Shown here piece by piece: positions 12,013 through 23,500 of a stretch of 64,000 nt of DNA. Origin of the DNA: Hofstenia miamia (Eukaryota > Xenacoelomorpha > Acoela); the NCBI GenBank assembly GCA_004352715.1, contig SCFE01000109.1:1213679-1277678 (forward strand), read 5' to 3'. The notes beneath the pieces are model-generated. The model made no database searches. It had not been told where the DNA came from and saw only the letters and a program-made list of their open reading frames with translations. How positions within the stretch are numbered: position 1 is the stretch's first letter; every line of letters begins with the position of its first letter. Made by a program: the position numbers and the translations under genes.

Positions 12013-12014
<2 letters not shown>
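9431..12014. other. No gene recognised (candidate intron of the minus-strand gene)
   Basis: AT-rich noncoding sequence. Patches near 9716 (GCAAGCCCGTAGCCAGCC) and 11010-11035 (GGCTCCAGGCCTGAATC) recall hAT-like ends but do not form a clear inverted pair. Confidence 0.5.
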
Positions 12015-12054
<40 letters not shown>

Positions 12055-12060
12055 TATATA

Positions 12061-12102
<42 letters not shown>
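12015..12102. repeat. Interrupted (AT)n microsatellite
   Basis: About 88 bp of AT dinucleotides broken by TGTCTATATATATTT in the middle. Confidence 0.9.
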
Positions 12103-12103
<1 letters not shown>

Positions 12104-12269
12104 CATTTTTTCATGTATTTAACTAAACTTAGGTAAGTGTTTTGCCTAAGGTAAGATACCAACCCTCACAAGTTTGTCTAGATAGAGACATTTATAGCGA
12201 ACATTACCATGACAAAGTTTAACACTTTCGCGAATATTCTTTAGAAATCAATTTGCGAATCACTTATAC

Positions 12270-12469
12270 TTTAATTACAGAGCGATCTTCGTCATTTAAT
12301 CTTTGGATTTTGAATAAATTAACGAATTTCCCTAGAAAGGCGTCTGTGCTTGAAAAAATATAATTTAATGCTCGTACAGTTTTTTCATGAAAAACCTTCA
12401 GACATTTTGCTGTAATTGGAGGTTGTTCAAAGTTATTTTCAAACTGCCACTGAATCTGTTGTGTCTTCT
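12270..12469 (-). CDS. Internal exon of an unidentified minus-strand gene
   Basis: 200 bp bounded by an acceptor (TTTCTTTTCAG) and a donor of good consensus (AAA|GTATAAGTG). The exon brings 2 bases of a split codon and ends in phase 0. The peptide starts KTQQIQWQFENNFEQ, continues AKCLKVFHEKTVRALNY and ends NDEDRSVIK. It looks helical and soluble, with no motif I can name. Its phases fit both the upstream exon (12580-12716) and the downstream exon (9245-9415). Three consistent splice phases make a real gene more likely than chance. An alternative is a decayed gene, since the region further upstream holds a stop. Confidence 0.5.
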
Positions 12470-12579
12470 CTGAAAAGAAATTATTACGAGTGAACTTTAT
12501 CAAATGTACAGGATCAGTAATAACAAAGATTTGTTTGAATCTCCAATTTTAAATTTACAGGGTTATTTGGGATCATAAC

Positions 12580-12716
12580 CAGGAGCAGATTCAATGCATG
12601 ATATATTCGTGGAAAGATTATCCGATATCATAGCAATTGGATCACCACCAGAAACTATAACACAACAGGTTTTAGAGAGAATACAGGAATAAATAATACT
12701 ACGAATGGTACATAAT
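12580..12716 (-). CDS. Internal exon of an unidentified minus-strand gene
   Basis: 137 bp, from the acceptor GTTTTTGCAG to the donor CTCCTG|GTTATG. One leftover base at the 3' end completes a Glu codon with the two leading bases of the 12469 exon. The peptide reads LCTIRSIIYSCILSKTCC, then VIVSGGDPIAMISDNLS. The Cys-rich hydrophobic start and the GGDP turn do not identify a family. No exon upstream of it with a matching phase could be fixed. Confidence 0.42.
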
Positions 12717-12949
12717 CTGCAAAAACTGATTTTATCAGAAAACATAAAATGTTCTTTAGTAACTTCTGCGGTTCATCAATAGAATACCCAAAAATTGTCG
12801 ATCCTCTCAATCGAAGAGATGTTAGTACATGTATCTCGTCAAATTAAATTATAATTAAACATCTGGAATGAGTGATTTGTGATAATACAAACTTCATAAT
12901 TTTAACACATTCTCCATCATTGCCAGCATTTGATAATATTTGAATTCTT

Positions 12950-13326
12950 CTTTGAATGAGTCGCTGTGAAGGGAATGGTAAGATCTCGCATAGCTGGCGA
13001 TAACTTGATCGTGATATATTGTAAATTACATAATGTTTTCATTATAATGGAATTGTATTTTCGATGTTTCTTATCTCGCAATGCAACTTTAAGCAATTCA
13101 ACTAATAGAGATAAATTTTCGAATTCATTATACTCAGAAATCTGCAAATCCAAGGTTGCGATACATTTCTTAATGTCATTTTCAATTGCATTCTTATGTC
13201 ATTCTAATCTATTAACAATTGAATCTAACTGTGACCAGAGTTTGAACTTTTGCTGTGAAGCAATAAGTAAATCATTTATATTGACTCGTGTATTAGAGTG
13301 GTAAGCTATACAAACACCACCATCCA
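12950..13326 (-). pseudogene. Coding-like segment with an in-frame stop, possible 5' exons of the same gene
   Basis: Behind a minus-strand acceptor (TTTTTTAGCAG) at 13327, a frame encodes a long helical peptide that includes INDLLIASQQKFKLWSQLD, NEFENLSLLVELLKVALRD and KKHRKYNSIIMKTL. One TGA interrupts it at 13201-13199, where the context suggests a former Trp. Near its end a strong acceptor (CCATTCCCTTCACAG) could start another exon (DSFKEEFKYYQMLAMMEN), but the phases do not join cleanly. It is either a decayed gene or a gene with an assembly error. Not identified. Confidence 0.33.
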
Positions 13327-13599
13327 CTGCTAAAAAAGAAATTGAATATAAAATAATAGCCTTATAAGCTTCATTAATGTTAATACATATAACAATCTTA
13401 TCCTGATGATGCTTGACAATGAAATAAAGACATGGCTACGAAGTTCATTAAAGACATGGCACAGAATGGAATAGTGTCTTTGGATTTAAACGTTGACATT
13501 TCATCAGGGAATGAATTTCTTGATTCAATGTTGTCCTAAATTCAAAAATATTATATTCTATACTTTGAATATCATATTTAAATTCGGTCATAAAAAACT

Positions 13600-14400
13600 T
13601 AAAGAATTGCATAAATACCTATACTTAATTAAAAGATATGATGCATTTTCGCGATAGTGCTTTTACTAATTGTAGTATGTAATTTGGTAGACCTATATTT
13701 GTCAAAACATTAAAAAGGTAGTTATGGTCTATTGAGCCGTATGCCTTTTGGAAATCAATTGTAAGAATTCCGTAGTCCAGTGAATTAGCTCTGGCCATAT
13801 CTATTATGAATTGTAAGGTACTGCTATTTAACGATGATTGTCTTCCTTTAGTAAGCCCTGTTCTTATTGCAAAAATATACTTTTCGGCTAAAGGTGCACG
13901 CCTATTATTTAAAATGTGCGATATGATCTTTAAATCCATATTAAGTAAGGATATGGGTTAGAGTACGATTTTTACCTTTTTTCGGTAATAAATTCATAAT
14001 GGCATTTGTTATACACTTGGAAATCGAGGTTGAATTCACAATATAATCTATTAACATTTTTAGATAAGGGACCAGGGAGTGTTGGAAAGTCTTATAAAAC
14101 CCTGCATTTAACTGGTCTAGGCCTGGACAATTGTTAAGCTTTGAAATTGCAAGAGTTATTTCCTCTTCTGTAATTTCTAATTCAAGAGGGTCGCTCTCTT
14201 CCCTTGAGATAGAAGGAACGTCTAATTAAAATTCGGTATGGTTGTCGGGTATACAGATCTTTATAGAATTTAGAAAATTGTTTAATGCTCTCGTTGTTAT
14301 CTGAGAAAAGCTCATCATTCTGCACTCTAACTTTCTCAATACAAAGCTTGTTCATTTTCTAGGTTTCGGTCTAACACCCCATCTCCCCTGATTGACCAAT
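13600..14400 (-). pseudogene. Non-LTR retrotransposon reverse transcriptase fragment
   Basis: The minus strand from 14400 gives, with frameshifts, SKFYKDLYT, an EITEEEITLAISKLNNCPG-type segment and KKGKNRTLTHIL. An open 104-codon frame (13939-13625) follows, with LTKGRQSSLNSSTLQF, GILTIDFQKAYGSIDHNYLF and NVLTNIGLPNYI. This is the finger-palm part of a LINE RT; the catalytic FADD box is not seen. No endonuclease, tail or target duplication was recognised, and the copy is broken. The clade is uncertain. Confidence 0.75.
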
Positions 14401-15649
14401 TAAAGCATCTGAAAACGAATAGTTGATTTTTTGAGACCTTTATCGGCTGAGAACAATTCACCACTTTGGAGAATTATTTCGTTTTAACTCAGAAGCCGCA
14501 AAAAGTTAATTGAAGGTTTTTAAGAATTTTGAGAGAATGTTCTAAAATTCAAACTCGATTTCTTCACATTTTATAATAATTAATAACAATTTATTGTAAG
14601 CCAAATTTTATCTATGACAATACAGCTTTAATTTATAATTTTAGTAGTGAATGGCGACTATTTTGAATTACCAAATTCAACTATTTCTTACTGCATTATG
14701 ATAAAGAACATCGCACCTCGCTTGCAATGGCTTGCATTTTTGATTGGCTGAATTGGAGAATCTATTTTATTTATCATGTAGTCGAAAATTAGGAAATAGT
14801 GACTTCCATTTCTTCCCCAATTTGAATTTGATATTATTTTTGCTCTGATAAATTAAAATGCGTAAATCAATTTTAACAGAGAACTTTGGGTGTTTACTAC
14901 TAAGTTATAGGTGTAAGAAAGTGGGAAAGACTTTCTTGAAGTTGTTTTAATAATGAAAGTTTGCATACATCGATTTGATTAGATTTTAGAACGCTGTTCA
15001 ATAATATTTGAACTTTTCAAAAATAGTTTTCTCTGAAAGGTTTAGAATACATTTATGAGCATGTAATGTGTATTGTAACCCATTTTTTTCTTCTCATTTT
15101 CCTGAATTAAAGGAGCAGTCAGCATGCTTTAGATCTTTTAATTTTTATTACACTTTCTGAAATGATGAAAGCAGGAATTTGTTTGAAATGAATTCCAGTG
15201 ATCGCCTAACCGTAACTGTAACTGGAAGTTCTGCTGCTGAAACTTAAATTATCATACAGTCCCGTCAAAGCTCTATCAGTAATTAGAGAACTTGTTTTTT
15301 CCTGGTGTGCACATAAGAGTAAGACAGTATCATGAATGACACTCAGGTAATGTAAAAAACTACACAATTATGCAATATTGGTAATTGGCTTACCATCCTT
15401 TAAATTTTTCCTATTATCCTTTTTGCACAGCCAAAATTCGAAGCTTTATCCAGCATGATTTGTGATGGAATGTTTTCAAGTCTTCTACTTGGTGTTAGGA
15501 CCAAAGACACCCAACATTCATTTTTTTAAAATTTTGCAAATTCTCATTTACAAGGCATAAAAAAGATTGTATTTGAAGAACTGAGCTACCCACCTCCTCA
15601 CCAAACCACCCCCTCCACGGGCACACACACATAACGTGAATTGTTTCTG

Positions 15650-15652
<3 letters not shown>
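14401..15652. other. No gene recognised
   Basis: AT-rich noncoding sequence ending at an (AT)n run at 15653-15680. No motif supported. Confidence 0.55.
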
Positions 15653-15683
<31 letters not shown>

Positions 15684-15799
15684 TTGAGAAGGAAGTCAAA
15701 TGTCACTGCTTATCACTGTAAAACAAATTGAGTTTCTTGATCGGATATCAAAAAATATAAATATTTCACATTAACAACAAATTTATCAAATTTCTTCCC

Positions 15800-16354
15800 A
15801 TGATGATGTTTGCTATAATTTTTATATTCTTTTCAACATCTTTGGCTTTACAGATAGAAAAGTGTTCCCAAGATATGGTCAGTAGATCCAAGGTATGCAT
15901 GATTAATGAAAAAGTATTTTGCAACACTAAAAGAAATTTTGTAAATGTATATGGTCTTGGCAAAAATGCAAATCTTGGACAAAACGATAAACTTCTGAAA
16001 TTGCAAAAGGCAAAAGGCTGATTTTGGAAAATCTAGTCGTGAACGGTGATTTTCCTACAATTAAGCATGATAATATACTTCTTAGGAACATTAGTGGAGT
16101 TGGGTTGAGAAAAGAATTTGTTTCATATGATTCACTCCAAGGATTTGAAATGCATATTATGAATAGTCACTTTGAAGGAGAAATTGGCTTTCAGCATGAA
16201 AGTATTTTTCGTATGATAACCGAAAGAATCAAGATTGTAGTACTACAATCTTCATTCAAAGATTTGAAAAATTTCGAATCGCTGTTTTATTTAAAAACCA
16301 CAACAAGTATCGAGTTAGTGCTTAGAAATAATGTATTTAGAGAAAATCATCTAA
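15800..16354 (+). pseudogene. Secreted, leucine-rich unidentified protein fragment with a frameshift
   Basis: An ATG at 15800 opens a signal-peptide-like N-terminus (MMMFAIIFIFFSTSLAL, then QIEKC). That frame ends at TGA 16019-16021. A second frame, open from 15991, continues with ILENLVVNGDFPTIK and repeating hydrophobic pieces (NILLRNISGVGL; IKIVVLQSSFKDLKNF; SIELVLRNNVFRENHL). The alternation suggests a solenoid such as an LRR or beta-helix. The frame change within about 30 bp suggests a frameshift or an unseen intron. The reading frame runs into an (AT)n run with an N at 16355, so the end is lost. Function unknown. Confidence 0.35.
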
Positions 16355-17060
16355 NTATATATATATATATATATATTTATTCAGTCAGGAAAGCGATTAT
16401 TTATTTGGAAATTGTACAAAATCTAATCGCCGCTTGCAAAAAATGCCAGTTATATGTGAGGTTATCTACAAAAAGATTAACGCCCAAATTGATGCATATA
16501 AGAGAGTCTTTTTAAAACAACTTTATTTAAAGGAGAGCCGAACAATTTTGAAAAAAATATTTATATAATGGAAACCACTAAATATTGATATTTTATTACA
16601 ATATTCACATAAAAGGTCTGCAGTTTCATAGAATGTTTAGATAGTTTTGAAATGGAGTAGTCCCCTCACTCCTCCCTTCGTCATACAGCTTCTGAATACA
16701 AACGAACAATACGTAATTCCTCGGTTTTTGCTATAGTATTTAAAAAACTGTTGATGAAACATAAATTAAATATGTTCAGATCGATAATTGTTTTTTGCTT
16801 GAAGCATTTAGTATGCTTCATTATCCAAGAACATGCCAGGCCAAGAAATTTCTTCCCATTCACACTATAATCGCAATATTTTATTCGTTTTGCTTAGAAA
16901 TTTTAATTTTATGAATATAATTGTGGTATACCGGGTGTCTTGGATAACATATTCGAATCCGGAATTTAACGGGAACAAAATTTTTCAAAGCAATGAAAAA
17001 TATTTTGCTAGATACCAATATTATTGATGTATTATCTACTACTACCGACCACTTGTTTAG

Positions 17061-17321
17061 ATGGACAGAACACGTTCATGTGTTGGAGCCGCTCTTTGTG
17101 TTTGTCCTTTCGTACTTGGCATATCTGAGCGCTGAGCTAATGCATCTGTCTGGGATAATGGCTTGTGTCGTTGCCGCCTTCTGCATGCGTCAGTACGTCG
17201 AAGAGAATATATCTTACAAAAGCCACACGACCATTAAATACTTTTCTAAAATGTGTTCTGCAGTTTGTGAAGCCATTATTTTTCTTTCACTTGGTTTTAG
17301 CGCTGCGCACATGTTTCTGAG
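17061..17321 (+). CDS. NHE exon a (TM8-TM9 region)
   Basis: Acceptor CTTGTTTAG at 17060, donor TTTCTGAG|GTATGA at 17322. The peptide starts [14 protein letters not shown] and includes [31 protein letters not shown] and [13 protein letters not shown], all in the order of animal NHE proteins. It starts with 1 and ends with 2 bases of split codons. Confidence 0.9.
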
Positions 17322-17466
17322 GTATGAATTTTAAAATGTTAACTTATGTATTTACATGTACCCCTAAATGCCACAAAAATNATCGTCAAGGAATGTGCAA
17401 TTCTGCCGACACTATTCAATGAATATACAAAACCCATTGGAAATTAATAAAGCAATTTTATTACAT

Positions 17467-17518
<52 letters not shown>

Positions 17519-20500
17519 GGCATGGTAAATCACTTTGACTCTATACTACAATCGCGATTTTATATATTTGAATTTCTAGTACTTTATTTTACATGCCAGT
17601 CGTACCTAAAACTACATAATTTTGTAGAAATTCTTTGGAAAATAAGCGCTTATACTTAAATCTCTTCATGTATTTTATACGACAGATAAATTTATATCAA
17701 TTTTATTTTATTAGATGTGATTTCTTTTATTAACGGTGAGCTACAAATTGATTAGTAATGTGTTAATTTATACAAAATTTTGCAGTTAGACAGTGCACGC
17801 TTCTGTTACTGCTTATCTGTTTGTAAACATTTGGTTATAAATGTTATTCCTTTGTTTGACTGGTTGCAATCTTGGTGTACTTTAACAATATTTTAGCTCT
17901 TGCAATTTTTACATTAAAGTATAGCATATTAATAATTTTGGAATCCCTTTATGTACATTCATTAACCCAAACCCCCATATAAACCTTAAATACTCAAGGG
18001 ATTCGTATGTGGAAGATGTTCAAAAATGGAAATTTGTGAATATACATTATCTGTCAAAAATACATTTTGCCAATTTATTTGACGTTTAGTTTTATATTGT
18101 ATATTCTAGTCATTAAAAATATAGAAACTCCAAATATTGGACTATTTTGGTTCATTCATTCTTTAGTTTCAATTACACACTTTCTAAAAATGTAAACCAT
18201 CCGTTTTTTAAAGACTAAAATCAGCATTTTACATGCTTCCGTGTTTCAAGTGATCAATATCTTTCAAATATCATTGGGGTCTATTTAGTCATAATATATC
18301 TCCCTCAGTTGACAATGCAACAAAGGATGTGTCATGTTTTTTGTTTCTGTAAGGATAGTTTTACATACTCAATGGCATTTTCATCAGTCACTCTAATCCA
18401 AAATAGTATGAAAATAGGATTTCATCTGCAACCCACATGGTCTTTTGAAAAATCTCAAGATCTGCCAATTGAAATTCACGAAACGTCAGCGTATTTAAAC
18501 ATTTACTAAGTTGAATCAAGTAACAGTATTGAACAGGACATTTTTTTCCAATGTATAAAATGCATCCTCTTCATCACCAAGCAGCAAAATTTGGCCATTC
18601 GATGTTCTGATACTCTTGCATCATAGTGGGCGCTGACGTGAGCAAATTGACTGCAATGCCAAAAAATTTGAAAAATGTCTTCCAAGACAGGGTGGTGTCC
18701 AATAAAGAAGTGAACATATTGAGAAAGTAATGATTCGATGTATTTTTAGAAAAAAATAAAATTTTTATTTTTATACATTTGTCTGGCTAACAATATTAAG
18801 GTTAAATCTTTCAAATTAGAGATATAATAGAATTTCTCCGTAGCACCCCCCCCCCTCTTCGGGCGAGATAGGGTTAAAATAGATTAGTTTTTATTATCAG
18901 CTTGAATCCCCAATTCTCTAAAAACAATTTATATTTTCAATAAAATAATTGGTGTAAACCTAGGCTATTCCAATTTTTAAATAAAGATCCTGCCACTGTT
19001 TTTTAACAATCCCAACTGACAAAAAGAGGCAAAAGCAAAAATTTCCCATCTGTCTGTTAATAATAAATGATTGAATTTTGAATAGGATTTCAAAGCATAG
19101 GTGGTGCTCATAAAATACTAACGCCCAATCGCAAATAGCTTAATTCTGATTTCCCATTTAACTTTAGTTAAACATTCTTTGTGTGGTTCCACTTGCGAAA
19201 ACTGAGATAAATAATAATGTGTGTATATTTTGGCATTCTTGAGTAAATAACAAAACGATAGTGTTCTGAGCTTCCATTTGAATTAAATACTTACAAACGC
19301 AACCGAGTACTTTTCCAATATATAATGTTGCAATATAAAGTTTGTTTTCTCGATTTTTTAAGTGGTGGTGCTGTTTTTTAATAAGCATAGTTTGAAATAT
19401 CGTGTATTCAGATACCAATAGCAATGAATTCAACTCATTCTGTACCTTTCTCTGAAAATTTTGGACTCCGTCTGTTTTTGAAAGAATATATTTCTTGGGC
19501 TTAGAACCAAAAGGTGCAACATCGAAATCCATTTTTAAAGGTTATCCTTTGAATTCAGCTGTAACATGTCTTCCACTGTACTATTCATTACACTCTTCGA
19601 AATTGCATTTTTTAGGTAGATTGGTAATAAACGTAAAATCGTTGAGCAGAGCTATCAAAATTGCCGCTTTTTAAATTGACTAAGTCTCAAGTTAGCACCT
19701 TTTGGCCCTAAGCACCTGATATGTGATATGCAAATCGATACGATACTAAATTTAATTAATTATTACTGATGACTGCTTTAGATACTTGAAAAGGCACTTT
19801 ACGCTTTTCTAAAGTGAAACATTTGTGTCATGTTCTTATTAAATGTTGACTGTGTTTTCGTGAAACTGTAGTTCTTGTTGAAATACTTGTTTTCTATTGA
19901 TTTTGCTTTGTGATTTGGTATTTGCTATTATTCAGCTAATATTCTTGTATTTTTAGAGAGGAAGTGTTGGATTTTAATTTGATCATGACTGTTGTGTTTC
20001 TATGTTTAATTTCACGATTCATCGGTGTTTACATTCTCACATGGTTCGCGAATAAGTGGCGATTGGAGCACTTGGATAGACATCAGCAGTTTATTATGGC
20101 CTACGGGGGAATTCGAGGTGCAGTGGCCTATGCGCTTGTAACACTTTTGCCACGTGGTTCTACATTTCCTCATCTCAATTCTTTTGAGGTTAGAGCAGAT
20201 TTACATGTCACATCCCAAAGGACATGTAACAATTTTTTAATTCATATATGCCATCTCATATTTATTGTGTATACGTAGTATATAACTTTCTCAAAAAGTT
20301 TAATAAAAAGACAATCTAATCATGTCATATTATGAGAAGGTGACATTTTTGCAATTTCAGAAAATTGAAAAAATGCAGTGTATCTTAAATACAGTAAAAC
20401 AACTTAATTGAATTGCTTAACATAGACGACATCTTTTAATATCAGAGCAACCACCCCGCAAGTATTCCTAGTAGTTGATTTACTTTTATAAAAATGTGAT

Positions 20501-23500
20501 ATTCTCACAATATTTTTTTTAATTTTGAAAGTTTCAAAAGATTTTTAATGGCTTAGGCTGATTTTTTCAATGCTCCCAGATGAATTAGCTAGATCCTGAA
20601 CGAAAATCTAAGCAAGATAATTATATCCAAGATCACATTGATGGTCAGTGTCACAAGAAATACAAAATTTTTGCGAAAAAATAGCAACTTTTAAGATTGA
20701 CCTAGAGGAAGGTTTATAGATTCATGTGTTAATATCATTTTTAAAAATTGTCGTTTTCTGGACACTTTTTTGGCCAAAATAGTTCAATGTCAAGGTTTTG
20801 TCATGATACATCAAAAAATTTTCTTAGACCAACTATAACATAAGCAAACTTTTATAATCAATAGTTTAAAAATTGCTTGATTATAGGGTCCCACCTTAAA
20901 CTGGCAACAATATACATATACTGGATGAGTAACTTCATTAACTCTTTCCCAATATTTTGTATTTCTTTTTTCCAAATAAATGCGATCGCCTCTATCAATA
21001 TTTTCACTTTTCTTAGTATCTTTCTATATTCTTGGTCATCATTTTTTACATTACCATGAATATTGTCTTGTTAATCCTACCATTCTGCCTGCATTGTTAT
21101 AACTCGTGAAATTTCAAAAAGTCGTATCGGAGGCTCTTCTGAATTCATGTTGTCATCAGAGTAATGTATATAGTTGTCTGGTGCATGGGAACTAATGTAT
21201 TCGTCACTTTTTTCATGAAATGACTTATGCTTTTTATCCGCAGACCAGATCATAGTTCATTATTTTGCGACTCTGTTGTTTGCCATATTCAGGGTATTCA
21301 TCATATCCACTAGTAGACATTTCATCGATTATGTCAGGAGATCAATAACCACAACTATTATCATTCAACCACAATGCATTTTCTAAAGTTCCGCTCTACA
21401 AAGACATTGCAAAAAACTAAATACAGAAATTGACTAAGTAAGAAAGCTACAAAACAATTTCTTGATCAAGACCCAGTTGTTTACTAAATTCATGGTTAAA
21501 AACAAAGTCAAAATCTTTAAAAAGAACTTAGTACGAAGTAAATTAATAAGAAAGTTAAAAAAATTAAATTAGAAACTAAGTCATAAACTTGTTAAATTAG
21601 TGGTAGAAATCAAACGTTAAAGAATTCTACACAACCGATCATCAATCAGCTAGTTAAAGTGTCGCATTTGAAGAAAACTGAGAATCAAAACAGCATGCAT
21701 ACATTTAAATCTATATTTCAGTTCATTTATTGTCCCATTAAAATATTTCTGTACAGAGAAAATGTTTTCGTATTAATTAAATAATAAAAATAATCAATAA
21801 ATGAATAATGGATTTTAAAATATTCAATAAAATAACAATTTTATTAAAACGATCTCCTTTTATCGAAGAATTTCAGGTTAAAACACAGTATTTCAAATGT
21901 CTATAATTATGTAGCGCAGGTTAGCAATGTTCGAAGGCCAGCAACTATTTCCATGGTCCCTGATGACAAGTCATTTTATAGGGACAATTCAAAGGATAAT
22001 GTCTTAGTCAAAATGACAAGTCCAGAATTATGGACTTGTCAAATTTTAACACTAGGAAATTGAAAGTTTTCCAATGACAGTCATATAATGTCAAAAGGTA
22101 CCCCACAAATATTAAAGTAAAAACTAATAACACTCACTTTCTTTCACGACAACTTGAAATTAGTTTGTCGTAACATCTATGGAGTTGTTATTTATACCAA
22201 GCATATATCACTTGACAGTTCTCACTTTAGCTAATGTGTGTAACGAAAATGAATCAATGGTTAGTTTCTATTTTCTACTGATATCATCATAAATGATGTA
22301 CATTCAAACATTTGTATTTATCATCCACCATTTTTATTGAATCGCAACTAACATCTATTTTTTCTAATAACATTTACTAAATCTTTTATTTACATTTATT
22401 TATTCTGTCATATTGATTTGAATATCTAAGTCAAATGATGCCCATATATTTAGTATTTACGGATGTTGAAACATGTTTTAACAGCAGACCTAACAAAAGC
22501 TTGCAACACCCTATGCACTACCTATCTTCTTACCGTTTTCAATATTAACAAAGATGCAATTAACTTTTTTCGTGAAGTGTCTAATAAATTTTTTAACAAA
22601 ACAGAGAAAACATCTAGGTTCATCTGGGTGAAAATCTTTTTGTGTCCTATATGGAGTGGCAATTTATTGGTTGTTTTTTCGAAGTAATTGTACGTAGTAG
22701 TTAATCGCGATACACTAGTCATTGGGGGCATTCTTAGATTTGTACCAACCGTTTTGTGAAGTAATCACTTCAAATTTCAAAAATTATACTTTGTAAATAA
22801 ATGCCAAATTTGAATCTGATTGACAACGCTGAAGTAAAAATTCCCACAAAGTGAATCATTATACATTTTATTTTTAATGGAAATACAAGGAAATATAAAG
22901 GGATTTACTCAACTTTGATGCGATTTAAACATGTTTTTTCGGCCACATCTGTTGAACGCAATCATTCAAATAGAAAATATATGTGTTTTATTAGGAATAT
23001 AAATAAAAATTCATGTCATTTATAGTTCTCCAAAATATTTGTTGCTTTTGAAATTCAGTGAAGTATTTTATTTAGGCTGCTACTATTGTGGTCATATTTT
23101 TCACAATGTTTGTTCAGGGCGCGACAATTAAACCGCTTGTTAAACGTCTACACATTAAGACAACAACTGAAAATAAATTAAGTATGTTCCAAATGCTCTC
23201 TGAGCGGATGTTAGATCACATTATGGCTGGCGTTGAGGACATTACTGGTAGAAGGGGCTCCAACTACGCCAGAGATCAGGTGACTGAATAATGATTTTTT
23301 ATATTCCTTTATTGAAAGTTTTTGTTAACTTATTTGTTCTAAAAAGTCAGGTTTAAGCAATATTTCCGCGATCTCTAAAAATTTAGTTTTCTAATCTAGA
23401 TTGCATTTAAGGTGTAATTTTCTGATACTTCACACTGTTTTCCAAAAAAAATTGTGTTTAGTTTTGCTACGGCACTTTACAATTCTTTGATTTAGTATGA

